Origin: Paraburkholderia sp. BCC1884
Lineage (GTDB): Bacteria > Pseudomonadota > Gammaproteobacteria > Burkholderiales > Burkholderiaceae
DNA: 64,000 nucleotides
Reading direction: 5' to 3'
Assembly: GCF_900996225.1 (NCBI RefSeq)
Contig: NZ_CAAJGL010000022.1
Span: 121,940 to 185,939, forward strand
Numbering within the stretch: position 1 is the stretch's first letter; each line of letters opens with the position of its first letter. The notes beneath the pieces are model-generated. The model saw only the letters and a program-made list of their open reading frames with translations. It was not told the DNA's origin and did not search any database. The translations under genes were made by a program, and so were the position numbers. Of the stretch, positions 56,715 through 64,000 are shown piece after piece.

Positions 56715-57419
56715 TCAGACAGCGCGGCGAACCATCAATTCCTTGATCTTGCCAATCGCCTTGGTCGGGTTCAGGCCCTTCGGGCAAACGTCGACGCAGT
56801 TCATGATGGTATGGCAACGGAACAGACGGTACGGATCTTCCAGGTTGTCGAGGCGCTCACCCGTCGCTTCGTCACGGCTGTCCGCGATGAAACGGTAGGC
56901 TTGCAACAGACCCGCCGGGCCGACGAACTTGTCCGGATTCCACCAGAAGCTCGGGCACGAGGTCGAGCAGCTGGCGCACAGGATACATTCGTACAGACCG
57001 TCGAGCTCGTCGCGTTCTTCCGGCGACTGCAGACGTTCCTTTTCCGGCGGCGGCGTATCGTTGATCAGGTACGGCTTGATCGAGTGATACTGGTTGAAGA
57101 ACTGCGTGAAGTCGCAGATCAGGTCGCGCACGACCGGCAGACCCGGCAGCGGACGCAGCACGATCTTTTGCGGCAGGTCGTTCATGTTCTGCAAGCAGGC
57201 CAGACCGTTCTTGCCGTTGATGTTCATCGCGTCCGAACCGCACACGCCTTCACGGCACGAACGACGGAACGACAAGGTTTCGTCGACTGCTTTCAGCTTG
57301 AGCAGGGCGTCGAGCAACATGCGTTCGTGCGAGTCGATGTCGATCTCGTACGTTTGCATGCGCGGCGCTGCGTCCTTGTCCGGGTCGTAGCGGTAAATTT
57401 CAAATGTACGCTTTGCCAT
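56715..57419 (-). CDS. sdhB: Succinate dehydrogenase iron-sulfur subunit
   Basis: 234 residues. The [2Fe-2S] ligands lie in [21 protein letters not shown], minus-one spacing typical of the family; the [4Fe-4S] in [12 protein letters not shown]; and the [3Fe-4S] in [17 protein letters not shown]. It carries electrons from the flavin to ubiquinone in complex II. Confidence 0.97.
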   Translation of the reverse strand: MAKRTFEIYRYDPDKDAAPRMQTYEIDIDSHERMLLDALLKLKAVDETLSFRRSCREGVCGSDAMNINGKNGLACLQNMNDLPQKIVLRPLPGLPVVRDLICDFTQFFNQYHSIKPYLINDTPPPEKERLQSPEERDELDGLYECILCASCSTSCPSFWWNPDKFVGPAGLLQAYRFIADSRDEATGERLDNLEDPYRLFRCHTIMNCVDVCPKGLNPTKAIGKIKELMVRRAV

Positions 57420-57443
57420 TTCTGAATTCCTTTGACTTGTGCC

Positions 57444-59219
57444 TTAGAAGGTCCGCGCTTTCGGCGGAACCGATTCGACCGTCAGCGGTTGCATGTGAAC
57501 CGGCTTGTAGTCGAGGCGGTCGCCTTCGCTGAACCACAGCGTATGACGCATCCAGTTTTCGTCGTCGCGATGCTCGAAGTCGTTCTGCGCGTGCGCGCCA
57601 CGGCTTTCCTTGCGCGCTTCAGCGGAAACCATCGTGGCACGCGCCACTTCGATCAGGTTCGCCACTTCCAGCGCTTCGATGCGCGCCGTGTTGAACACCT
57701 TCGACTTGTCCTTCAGATGGATGTTGTCGACACGCTCAGCCACTTCGCGGATACGCTCGACGCCTTCGGCCAGCAGCGCCGACGTACGGAACACGCCGGC
57801 ATGCGCCTGCATCGTGCCGCGAATGTCGTTGGCAACCGCTTGCGCGTACTCACCCGAGGACGAGTTGTCGAGCTTGGCCAGACGCGCCAGCGAGAAATCG
57901 GCGGCGTCGGCCGGCAGCGGCTTGTGCTCCTTGATTTCCCTCACGTGCTTGACGATGTGGTTACCGGCCGCGCGGCCGAACACCACCAGGTCGAGCAGCG
58001 AGTTCGTGCCGAGACGGTTTGCACCGTGCACCGACACGCACGAGCATTCGCCCACTGCGTAGAAACCGTTGACCGGCACTTCGTGACCCTGCGACGTACC
58101 CACGACCTGGCCGTTGATGTTCGTCGGAATGCCACCCATCTGATAGTGGATGGTCGGCACGACCGGGATCGGCTCTTTAATGCAATCGACGTTCGCGAAC
58201 TTCATCGCGATTTCGCGGATCGACGGCAGACGCTTCATGATCGTCTCGGCGCCGATGTGCGACAGGTCGAGCAGCACGTGATCCTTGTTCGGACCCACGC
58301 CACGGCCTTCCTTGATTTCCTGGTCCATCGAACGCGAAACGAAGTCGCGCGGCGCCAGATCCTTCAGCGTCGGTGCGTAGCGTTCCATGAAACGCTCGCC
58401 GTTCGAGTTGCGCAGAATGCCGCCTTCGCCGCGCACGCCTTCGGTAATCAGCACGCCCGCGCCGGCCACGCCGGTCGGGTGGAATTGCCAGAATTCCATG
58501 TCTTGCAGTGCGATGCCCGAACGCGCAGCCATGCCCAGGCCGTCACCGGTGTTGATGAACGCGTTGGTCGATGCCGCGAAGATCCGGCCTGCGCCGCCCG
58601 TAGCGAACAGCGTGGTCTTGCCTTCGAGGATGTAGACGTCGCCGGTTTCCATTTCCAGCGCGGTCACGCCGAGCACGTCGCCTTCGGCGTCGCGGATCAG
58701 ATCCAGCGCCATCCATTCGACGAAGAACTGCGTCTTGGCTTCGACGTTTTGCTGGTACAGCGTGTGCAGCAGCGCGTGACCGGTACGGTCAGCCGCCGCG
58801 CAAGCGCGTTGCACCGGCTTTTCGCCGTAGTTGGCCGTGTGGCCGCCGAACGGGCGCTGATAGATCGTGCCGTCGGCGTTACGGTCGAACGGCATGCCCA
58901 TGTGTTCGAGTTCGTAGACAGCGTTCGGTGCTTCGCGGCACATGAACTCGATCGCGTCCTGGTCGCCGAGCCAGTCGGAGCCCTTGATCGTGTCGTAGAA
59001 GTGGTAGTGCCAGTTGTCTTCGCTCATGTTGCCGAGCGAAGCGCCGATGCCCCCTTGAGCCGCCACCGTGTGCGAACGCGTCGGGAACACCTTGGACAGC
59101 ACGCAGACCGACAGACCGGCGCGCGCGAGTTGCAGCGAAGCGCGCATTCCCGAGCCGCCTGCGCCGACGATGACCACGTCGAACTTGCGACGCGGCAGAG
59201 AATTCTTGATTGCAGCCAT
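57444..59219 (-). CDS. sdhA: Succinate dehydrogenase flavoprotein subunit
   Basis: 591 residues. The FAD loop [15 protein letters not shown] is near the N-terminus, with the flavin-linking His in [15 protein letters not shown] (about H50), the substrate region [21 protein letters not shown] and the capping-domain motif [12 protein letters not shown]. It oxidises succinate to fumarate. The start at 59219 omits an unlikely N-terminal extension. A 650-codon antisense frame over this gene is a GC artefact. Confidence 0.97.
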   Translation of the reverse strand: MAAIKNSLPRRKFDVVIVGAGGSGMRASLQLARAGLSVCVLSKVFPTRSHTVAAQGGIGASLGNMSEDNWHYHFYDTIKGSDWLGDQDAIEFMCREAPNAVYELEHMGMPFDRNADGTIYQRPFGGHTANYGEKPVQRACAAADRTGHALLHTLYQQNVEAKTQFFVEWMALDLIRDAEGDVLGVTALEMETGDVYILEGKTTLFATGGAGRIFAASTNAFINTGDGLGMAARSGIALQDMEFWQFHPTGVAGAGVLITEGVRGEGGILRNSNGERFMERYAPTLKDLAPRDFVSRSMDQEIKEGRGVGPNKDHVLLDLSHIGAETIMKRLPSIREIAMKFANVDCIKEPIPVVPTIHYQMGGIPTNINGQVVGTSQGHEVPVNGFYAVGECSCVSVHGANRLGTNSLLDLVVFGRAAGNHIVKHVREIKEHKPLPADAADFSLARLAKLDNSSSGEYAQAVANDIRGTMQAHAGVFRTSALLAEGVERIREVAERVDNIHLKDKSKVFNTARIEALEVANLIEVARATMVSAEARKESRGAHAQNDFEHRDDENWMRHTLWFSEGDRLDYKPVHMQPLTVESVPPKARTF

Positions 59220-59223
59220 TCTT

Positions 59224-59592
59224 TTACACTCTCCAGAGAATCTGCGCAGCGTAGCCCGCACAGGCGAGCAGCCAGACGATCGTCAGTGCCTGCAGGAACA
59301 GGCGCATGCCAACGGGCTTCACATAGTCCATCCAGATGTCGCGGATACCGACCCACGCGTGGTAGAACAGCGAAAGCAGCGTGACGAACGTGGCGAGCTT
59401 CATCCATTGCGTCGCGAAGATCGACGCCCAGCCGTCATACGAAAAGTCATGCGCGCCGAAGAACCAGGCGAGCAGGATGACGGTGTAGACCGCCATGATG
59501 GCGGCGGTAATGCGCTGGGCGAGCCAGTCGCGCAGACCGTAATGTGCGCCGACAACGAGACGCTTCGGACCGATTCGGTTATTAGCTGCCAT
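59224..59592 (-). CDS. sdhD: Succinate dehydrogenase membrane anchor subunit
   Basis: 122 residues with three hydrophobic helices. [20 protein letters not shown] is the family N-terminus, followed by the heme-ligand region [18 protein letters not shown]. It anchors complex II and helps form the quinone site with SdhC. Four bases separate it from the sdhA start and four from sdhC. Confidence 0.93.
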   Translation of the reverse strand: MAANNRIGPKRLVVGAHYGLRDWLAQRITAAIMAVYTVILLAWFFGAHDFSYDGWASIFATQWMKLATFVTLLSLFYHAWVGIRDIWMDYVKPVGMRLFLQALTIVWLLACAGYAAQILWRV

Positions 59593-59596
59593 TTTT

Positions 59597-60013
59597 TTAG
59601 AATGCTCCGAAGAGTTTGAGCGCAAAAGCGATCGTCAGAAGCGACGAAACGACCAGCACGACGATGGAAGTTTGCTTGCCCTTCTCTTTGGTCGTGAGGC
59701 CATGGCTCGTGTCCATGATCAGGTGACGCACGCCAGCGCAGAAGTGGAACAGGAAGGCCCACGCGAGAACGAGCGTGATGAGCTTGACGACGATATTGGA
59801 GAGGAAACCCTTGAAGACTTCGAAGCTGAGTTCAGAAGTCAGGCTCTGATCGAAGAGGTACAGCAGGAACGGAAGAAAAACAAAAAGCAGCAAACCGCTT
59901 ACGCGGTGCAAGATGGATACTCGCCCCGCTAGCGGGAGACGGTATGCCGTCAAAATCTGCCCGATACCGATGTTCCGGAATTCCGGCCTCGGTTTTTTTA
60001 CGGCTTCAGCCAT
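59597..60013 (-). CDS. sdhC: Succinate dehydrogenase cytochrome b556 subunit
   Basis: 138 residues, three helices. RPEFRNIGIGQILTAYRLPL, then SILHRVSGLLLFVFLPFLLY with the family Ser-x-x-His-Arg signature, then HFCAGVRHLIMD with the heme His. First gene of sdhCDABE; the promoter lies in the 156 bases upstream. Confidence 0.94.
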   Translation of the reverse strand: MAEAVKKPRPEFRNIGIGQILTAYRLPLAGRVSILHRVSGLLLFVFLPFLLYLFDQSLTSELSFEVFKGFLSNIVVKLITLVLAWAFLFHFCAGVRHLIMDTSHGLTTKEKGKQTSIVVLVVSSLLTIAFALKLFGAF

Positions 60014-60130
60014 GCTAGACCCCTACTATGTAGTCACACTAATCCGCAATTTTAGCGCCTTTTTATATCGCGCTGCAGCGAAAACCACCACAGGTCCGTG
60101 ACAGCACGCGCGATAAAGACGCCTTCAAAC

Positions 60131-60161
60131 AGGCGCGGGTGTGGGACGCCGCGCCTTTTTT
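60131..60161 (+). terminator. Plus-strand terminator between gntR and sdhC
   Basis: AGGCGCG (60131-60137) pairs with CGCGCCT (60150-60156), followed by a six-T run on the plus strand. Both flanking genes are on the minus strand, where only GTTTG follows the stem. It may act weakly for gntR and more strongly against plus-strand (antisense) transcription. Confidence 0.6.
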
Positions 60162-60169
60162 AAGCTCAT

Positions 60170-60970
60170 TCAGCTTAGGTCGTTCTGATAGTAATACCCA
60201 GTTGTGACATACCAACCGCGGCGTACTTCAACCGGCCGGTCACCATATGTATAGGACACGCGCTCGACCGACAGCAGCGGGAAACCGGCGGGCACATGCA
60301 GCAGATCGGCCACCGACGGCTCGGCCGCGACCGCGCGAATTTTCTCCGTCGCGCGAATCATGCGCGTGCCGAATTCCGTCTCGAACATCGCGTACAGCGG
60401 ACCTTTGTATTCCGACAGTCGCTCGAGCGTGAGCCCGCGGAACACCGCCCCGGGCAGCCAGATTTCGTCGAGTACCGTGACTTCGCCGTCGAACTGCAGC
60501 AAACGCTTGATCAGCACGACCGGATCGGCCGGTTTGAGATCGAGTTGCCGGGCGATGTCCGCCGAAGCGCGCATGCGCCGGCATTCAAGCAGGCGGCTGA
60601 CGTGCGGATGCTCGGCACCGTCATCGGCCAGTAATCTGAGGAAGCGAAACTGGGCGCGGTCTTCGTTGTGCGTTGCAACAAACGTACCCTTGCCCTGACG
60701 ACGAACCAGCAGGTTGTCGGCGGCCAGTTCATCGATCGCTTTACGCACCGTGCCCTGACTGACCTTGAATCTTCCGGCCAATTCGACTTCACTAGGAATG
60801 ATCTCGCCGGGCTTCCACTCACCGCTTTCGAGACTCTGCGTAATCAACCCCTTGATCTGCTGATACAAGGGGCTGAAAGTCGGCGACGTAGCGGGGGCGG
60901 CAGCGGGTACACCTTCGCCTGCGGCGCCTTGGCCGTTCGGATTCGTGGTGTTCGCCGGGTTCGAATTCAT
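60170..60970 (-). CDS. GntR/HutC family transcriptional regulator
   Basis: 266 residues. A variable Asn/Pro/Ala-rich N-terminus is followed by the GntR winged helix (residues 34-100: PLYQQIKGLITQSLESGEWK, IPSEVELAGRFKVSQGTVRKAI, LVRRQGKGTFVA) and a UTRA ligand domain to the end (VVLIKRLLQFDGEVTVLDEI, RIRATEKIRAVAAEPSVADLL-like, DRPVEVRRGWYV). It sits between sdhC and mdh and has a 20-bp palindrome in its promoter region. A role in controlling TCA or methylcitrate genes is inferred from position only. Confidence 0.92.
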   Translation of the reverse strand: MNSNPANTTNPNGQGAAGEGVPAAAPATSPTFSPLYQQIKGLITQSLESGEWKPGEIIPSEVELAGRFKVSQGTVRKAIDELAADNLLVRRQGKGTFVATHNEDRAQFRFLRLLADDGAEHPHVSRLLECRRMRASADIARQLDLKPADPVVLIKRLLQFDGEVTVLDEIWLPGAVFRGLTLERLSEYKGPLYAMFETEFGTRMIRATEKIRAVAAEPSVADLLHVPAGFPLLSVERVSYTYGDRPVEVRRGWYVTTGYYYQNDLS

Positions 60971-61025
60971 GCGCGCATTTCATCATAAAGGGCTGGGGCG
61001 CGTCTAGGGTTTTCCCCGCAATAGA

Positions 61026-61045
61026 TATGTCTTATATAAGACATA
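61026..61045. promoter_or_regulatory. 20-bp perfect palindrome upstream of gntR
   Basis: TATGTCTTATATAAGACATA is perfectly self-complementary and lies 56 bases upstream of the gntR start, next to a divergent promoter. Size and symmetry suit a GntR dimer, so it is a likely autoregulatory operator, possibly also acting on mdh. Confidence 0.7.
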
Positions 61046-61462
61046 AGATAATGTTGACTTTGTGTCTGACGACTCCTACACTCCTTGTCGAGCAAGGGTT
61101 TGCGGGTTTTTCGACGGCTGTTCAGGCAGTCCCGCGACGCACCGGCAGCCACTCTGCACCATGCTGTTCCCACGCAGTTCAGGTTTCGATTTCGCCGCCA
61201 TTCGTTGGTCTGACGCTTGCCGAAACGCGCTGTTTGCAGGAGCCCGCACCGTGCAGCGGCTACCTGGCGTTTCGATGCTCCGCTCCCGCTCGGCAATACA
61301 GGTTTCCGGCATGGCGGTCATACCGCAGCGCGCCGCTCGGCCTCCGTATTAAGGGGTCGTCCGCGAACAGTGATTTCCGCCGTGTTTCACAACGCTTCGC
61401 TGAACGCGCATATAGAATGGCGTTTTCCCTAGCGTCTAACGCATCGTCCTGGAGATTTCTCA
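61046..61462. other. Long intergenic region upstream of mdh
   Basis: About 415 bases between the palindrome and mdh. It contains TTGACT (61054-61059) and TACACT (61077-61082) with 17-bp spacing on the plus strand, a good sigma70 promoter that would give mdh a 5' leader of about 370 bases. A 147-codon plus-strand frame covers it but shows no protein features. GGAGATTT precedes mdh. Confidence 0.5.
61054..61082 (+). promoter_or_regulatory. Sigma70 promoter toward mdh
   Basis: TTGACT and TACACT are separated by 17 bases, nine bases from the 20-bp palindrome. A GntR protein bound at the palindrome could influence this promoter as well as that of its own gene. Confidence 0.5.
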
Positions 61463-62446
61463 ATGGCTAAGCCCGCAAAGCGCGTTGCCGTCACCGGCGC
61501 CGCAGGTCAAATCGCTTACTCCCTGCTGTTCCGCATCGCCAATGGCGATCTGCTCGGCAAGGATCAGCCGGTTATCCTGCAATTGCTCGACCTGCCGCAA
61601 GCGCAAGGCGCCGTCAAAGGCGTCGTGATGGAACTGGATGATTGCGCATTCCCGCTGCTGTCGGGCGTCGTGATCACCGACGACCCCAAGGTTGCATTCA
61701 AGGACGCCGACGTGGCCCTGCTGGTCGGCGCGCGTCCGCGTTCGAAAGGCATGGAGCGTAAGGACCTGCTGTCCGCCAACGCTGAAATCTTCACGGTGCA
61801 GGGCAAGGCGCTGAACGACGTCGCCAGCCGCGACGTGAAGGTGCTGGTCGTGGGCAACCCGGCTAACACGAACGCCTACATCGCGATGAAGTCGGCACCG
61901 GATCTGCCGAAGAAGAACTTCACGGCCATGCTGCGTCTGGACCACAACCGCGCACTGTCGCAACTGGCGGCCAAGTCGGGCAAGCCGGTCGCTTCGATCG
62001 AAAAGCTGGCTGTGTGGGGCAACCACTCGCCGACGATGTACCCGGACTTCCGCGTGGCAACGGCTGAAGGTCAAGACCTGACCAAGCTGATCAACGACGA
62101 AGAATGGAACCGCAACACGTTCATCCCGACCGTCGGCAAGCGCGGCGCAGCGATCATCGAAGCGCGCGGCCTGTCGTCGGCAGCGTCGGCGGCGAATGCT
62201 GCGATCGACCACGTGCGTGACTGGGTGCTCGGCACGAACGGCAAGTGGGTCACGATGGGTATCCCGTCGGACGGCACGTATGGCATTCCGGAAGACATCA
62301 TCTACGGTGTGCCGGTTACGTGCGAAAACGGCGAATACAAGCGTGTGGAAGGCCTGGAAATCGACGCATTCTCGCGCGAGAAGATGGACGGCACGCTGAA
62401 CGAACTGCTGGAAGAGCGCGAAGGCGTTCAACACCTGCTCGGCTAA
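61463..62446 (+). CDS. mdh: Malate dehydrogenase
   Basis: 327 residues. NAD loop [21 protein letters not shown]; substrate loop [48 protein letters not shown]; and the catalytic His in [13 protein letters not shown]. It is of the LDH-like/cytosolic MDH type common in Burkholderia and oxidises malate to oxaloacetate. GGAGA precedes the ATG; a terminator follows. Confidence 0.97.
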
Positions 62447-62462
62447 TCGCCTGATGCAGACG

Positions 62463-62505
62463 AACCGGAACTCCGTAGCTTTATCGCGGCGGGTTCCGGT
62501 TTTTT
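62463..62505 (+). terminator. Rho-independent terminator after mdh
   Basis: AACCGGAAC (62463-62471) pairs with GTTCCGGTT (62493-62501), with T6 at 62500-62505, 17 bases after the mdh stop. Confidence 0.88.
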
Positions 62506-62626
62506 ACGTGCGAATGCCGCTGTTCGCATCTGATCCGAGCGCGTTTTGCGTGGCCGCTTTAACGGCCACACAGAATCCGCCCGAATCCGATTCATCTCAA
62601 CACTACCCACGCCCCTGACGCCGAAG

Positions 62627-63610
62627 ATGCGCGCCCTCACCCCCGCCGAAGTGCTGTTTGACGGCGAAGTGCCGCCCGCTGTGCTGCCTGCCTGCGATCA
62701 CTACGCCGGCAGCGAAAAGTTGATGCTGAAATCGCTCTCGTTGCAGCAGCAGTTGGGGCCGGTGTTCGACATCACGCTCGATTGCGAAGACGGCGCACAG
62801 GTTGGCCGCGAGGCGGAACACGCGGAGCTGGTCGCGTCGCTGCTCGGTAGCGAGCACGACCGCTTCGGCCGGGTTGGTGTGCGGATTCACGACTTCGATC
62901 ACGCGCATTGGCGCGACGACGTCCGTCTCATTCTGCGCGCCGCGAAGCGAGCGCCTGCTTACATCACTCTGCCGAAGATCCGCAACGTCCCCGACGCCGC
63001 CGAAATGGTCGCGTTCATCGAGGCCACGCGGCGCGAACTCGGCGTCGCGCAACCGGTGCCGGTGCAACTGCTGGTCGAAACACATGGTGCGCTTGCGCGG
63101 GTGTTCGATCTGGCCGCGCTGCCGGGCGTCGAGGCGCTGAGCTTCGGCCTGATGGACTTCGTCTCCGCGCATAACGGCGCGATCCCCGATACCGCCATGC
63201 GCTCGCCCGGCCAGTTCGATCATCCGCTGGTGCGTCGCGCGAAGCTGGAAATCTCGGCCGCCTGCCATGCGTACGGCAAGGTGCCGTCGCACAACGTCAG
63301 CACCGAAGTGCGCGACATGAGCGTGGTCGCGAACGACGCCACGCGCGCCCGCAACGAATTCGGCTACACGCGCATGTGGAGCATCCACCCGGCGCAGATC
63401 GAGGCGATCGTCACCGCCTTTGCGCCGCGCGATGAAGAGATCGCCACGGCCACAGAAATTTTGCTCGCCGCGCAGTCCGCCCAATGGGGACCGACGCGCC
63501 ATCACGACACGCTGCACGACCGCGCCAGCTACCGCTATTACTGGTCGGTGCTGAGTCGGGCGCAAGCCACGGGACGCGCGGTGCCGCAAGACGCCGCGCC
63601 GCTTTTCTAA
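62627..63610 (+). CDS. HpcH/HpaI aldolase/citrate lyase (CitE-like) family protein
   Basis: 327 residues from ATG at 62627 (MRALTPAEVLFDGE). Motifs of the CitE-like TIM barrel are present: FDITLDCEDGAQVG, with the acidic metal ligands; ITLPKIRNVPDA; QLLVETHGALARVF, with the Glu ligand; LSFGLMDFVSAHNGAI; and MWSIHPAQIEAIV. Relatives cleave malyl-CoA, citramalyl-CoA or citryl-CoA-type esters. No citrate lyase alpha or gamma subunit is present, so it is not part of citrate lyase. It lies between mdh and prpC, suggesting use in C3/C4 acyl-CoA metabolism. Precise substrate unknown. Confidence 0.87.
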   Translation: MRALTPAEVLFDGEVPPAVLPACDHYAGSEKLMLKSLSLQQQLGPVFDITLDCEDGAQVGREAEHAELVASLLGSEHDRFGRVGVRIHDFDHAHWRDDVRLILRAAKRAPAYITLPKIRNVPDAAEMVAFIEATRRELGVAQPVPVQLLVETHGALARVFDLAALPGVEALSFGLMDFVSAHNGAIPDTAMRSPGQFDHPLVRRAKLEISAACHAYGKVPSHNVSTEVRDMSVVANDATRARNEFGYTRMWSIHPAQIEAIVTAFAPRDEEIATATEILLAAQSAQWGPTRHHDTLHDRASYRYYWSVLSRAQATGRAVPQDAAPLF

Positions 63611-63638
63611 TGAGCAGGCACACAGGAGATCGCGGGAC

Positions 63639-64000
63639 ATGAGCGAGACAACGAAAGCCGCTGGTGAGCAAGGCGGCGAAGAACCGAAGAGCGGCTTCAA
63701 ACCGAAGAAGTCGGTGGCCCTGTCCGGCGTGACCGCGGGCAACACCGCGCTGTGCACGGTCGGCAAGACCGGCAACGATCTGCACTACCGTGGCTACGAC
63801 ATTCTCGACATCGCAGGCGCCTGCGAATTCGAAGAGATTGCGTATCTGCTGGTCCACGAAAAGCTGCCCACGCAAGCCGAGCTGAGCGCGTACAAGGCGA
63901 AGCTCAAGGGTATGCGCGGCCTGCCCGCCAACGTGAAAGCCGCGCTCGAATGGATTCCGGCCGCCGCGCATCCGATGGACGTGATGCGCACCGGCGTCTC
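63639..64000 (+). CDS. prpC: 2-methylcitrate synthase (partial, cut by window end)
   Basis: The first 120 codons of a citrate-synthase family protein. After a hydrophilic N-terminus (about 22 residues), KPKKSVALSGVTAGNTALCT, VGKTGNDLHYRGYDILDIA and ACEFEEIAYLLVHEKLPT match PrpC rather than GltA, whose gene is elsewhere in this window. PrpC joins propionyl-CoA to oxaloacetate in the methylcitrate cycle. CAGGAG precedes the ATG. The catalytic residues lie beyond the window. Confidence 0.9.
   Translation, partial: MSETTKAAGEQGGEEPKSGFKPKKSVALSGVTAGNTALCTVGKTGNDLHYRGYDILDIAGACEFEEIAYLLVHEKLPTQAELSAYKAKLKGMRGLPANVKAALEWIPAAAHPMDVMRTGV

Noticed and set aside
57432..59384. A 650-codon open frame antisense to sdhA
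   Set aside because: Composition is Arg/His/Val-rich shadow sequence with no family features, and the opposite strand encodes a fully recognisable sdhA.
61027..61470. A 147-codon plus-strand frame in the gntR-mdh spacer
   Set aside because: It starts inside the palindrome, overlaps the mdh start and has random composition; no ribosome site.

Overview
The window is about 63% GC, densely packed bacterial DNA. Gene content and order (trpF-trpB-DNA methyltransferase-trpA-accD-folC, leuC-entericidin-leuD-leuB-asd-fimV-truA, gltA-sdhEBADC, mdh-citE-like-prpC) are those of the secondary chromosome of Burkholderiaceae. Together with the large GlgE/TreS trehalose cluster and an FAD glucose dehydrogenase, this points to Paraburkholderia or a close relative. 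That assignment is inference from gene order, not a database match. No rRNA, tRNA, insertion sequence, prophage or CRISPR array was recognised.

Region 1 (1-9.2 kb, accessory): a tautomerase divergent from a LysR regulator; a secreted Lys/Ala-rich protein; an Xre-RES toxin-antitoxin pair; a PPP-type phosphatase; a three-gene periplasmic FAD glucose dehydrogenase (gamma-alpha-cytochrome c); and a DUF1345 membrane protein.

Region 2 (9.2-27.8 kb): one long + strand run, glgE - treS/maltokinase fusion - glgB - glgX - treZ - malQ - treY, with overlapping start/stop codons at four of the six junctions and two very stable hairpins at the other two. It encodes a complete loop: TreS makes maltose from trehalose, the kinase domain makes maltose-1-phosphate, GlgE and GlgB build branched alpha-glucan, GlgX and MalQ trim it, and TreY/TreZ release trehalose again. 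GlgE carries an extra N-terminal amylase-like domain that has lost its acid/base glutamate.

Region 3 (27.8-35.1 kb): a mosaic of short units: an NTF2-like protein divergent from a TetR regulator over a clear palindrome, an M19 dipeptidase with a buried Tat-like signal, a TauE-type permease, a CBS/CorC membrane protein, a histidine kinase lacking its ATP-binding motifs, an FKBP isomerase and an AraC regulator.

Region 4 (35.1-54.8 kb, all minus strand): amino acid, purine, folate and fatty acid biosynthesis. Three control elements stand out. A SAM-II-like aptamer plus terminator lies in front of metZ. In front of asd is a Thr/Ile/Lys-rich leader peptide followed by mutually exclusive hairpins, which has the anatomy of a transcription attenuator. 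An orphan adenine/cytosine-N4 methyltransferase sits inside the trp operon.

Region 5 (55-64 kb): TCA and methylcitrate genes. gltA, sdhE and sdhBADC are on the minus strand. A GntR/HutC regulator next to a 20-bp perfect palindrome is divergent from mdh, a CitE-like lyase and the start of prpC, which runs off the window end.
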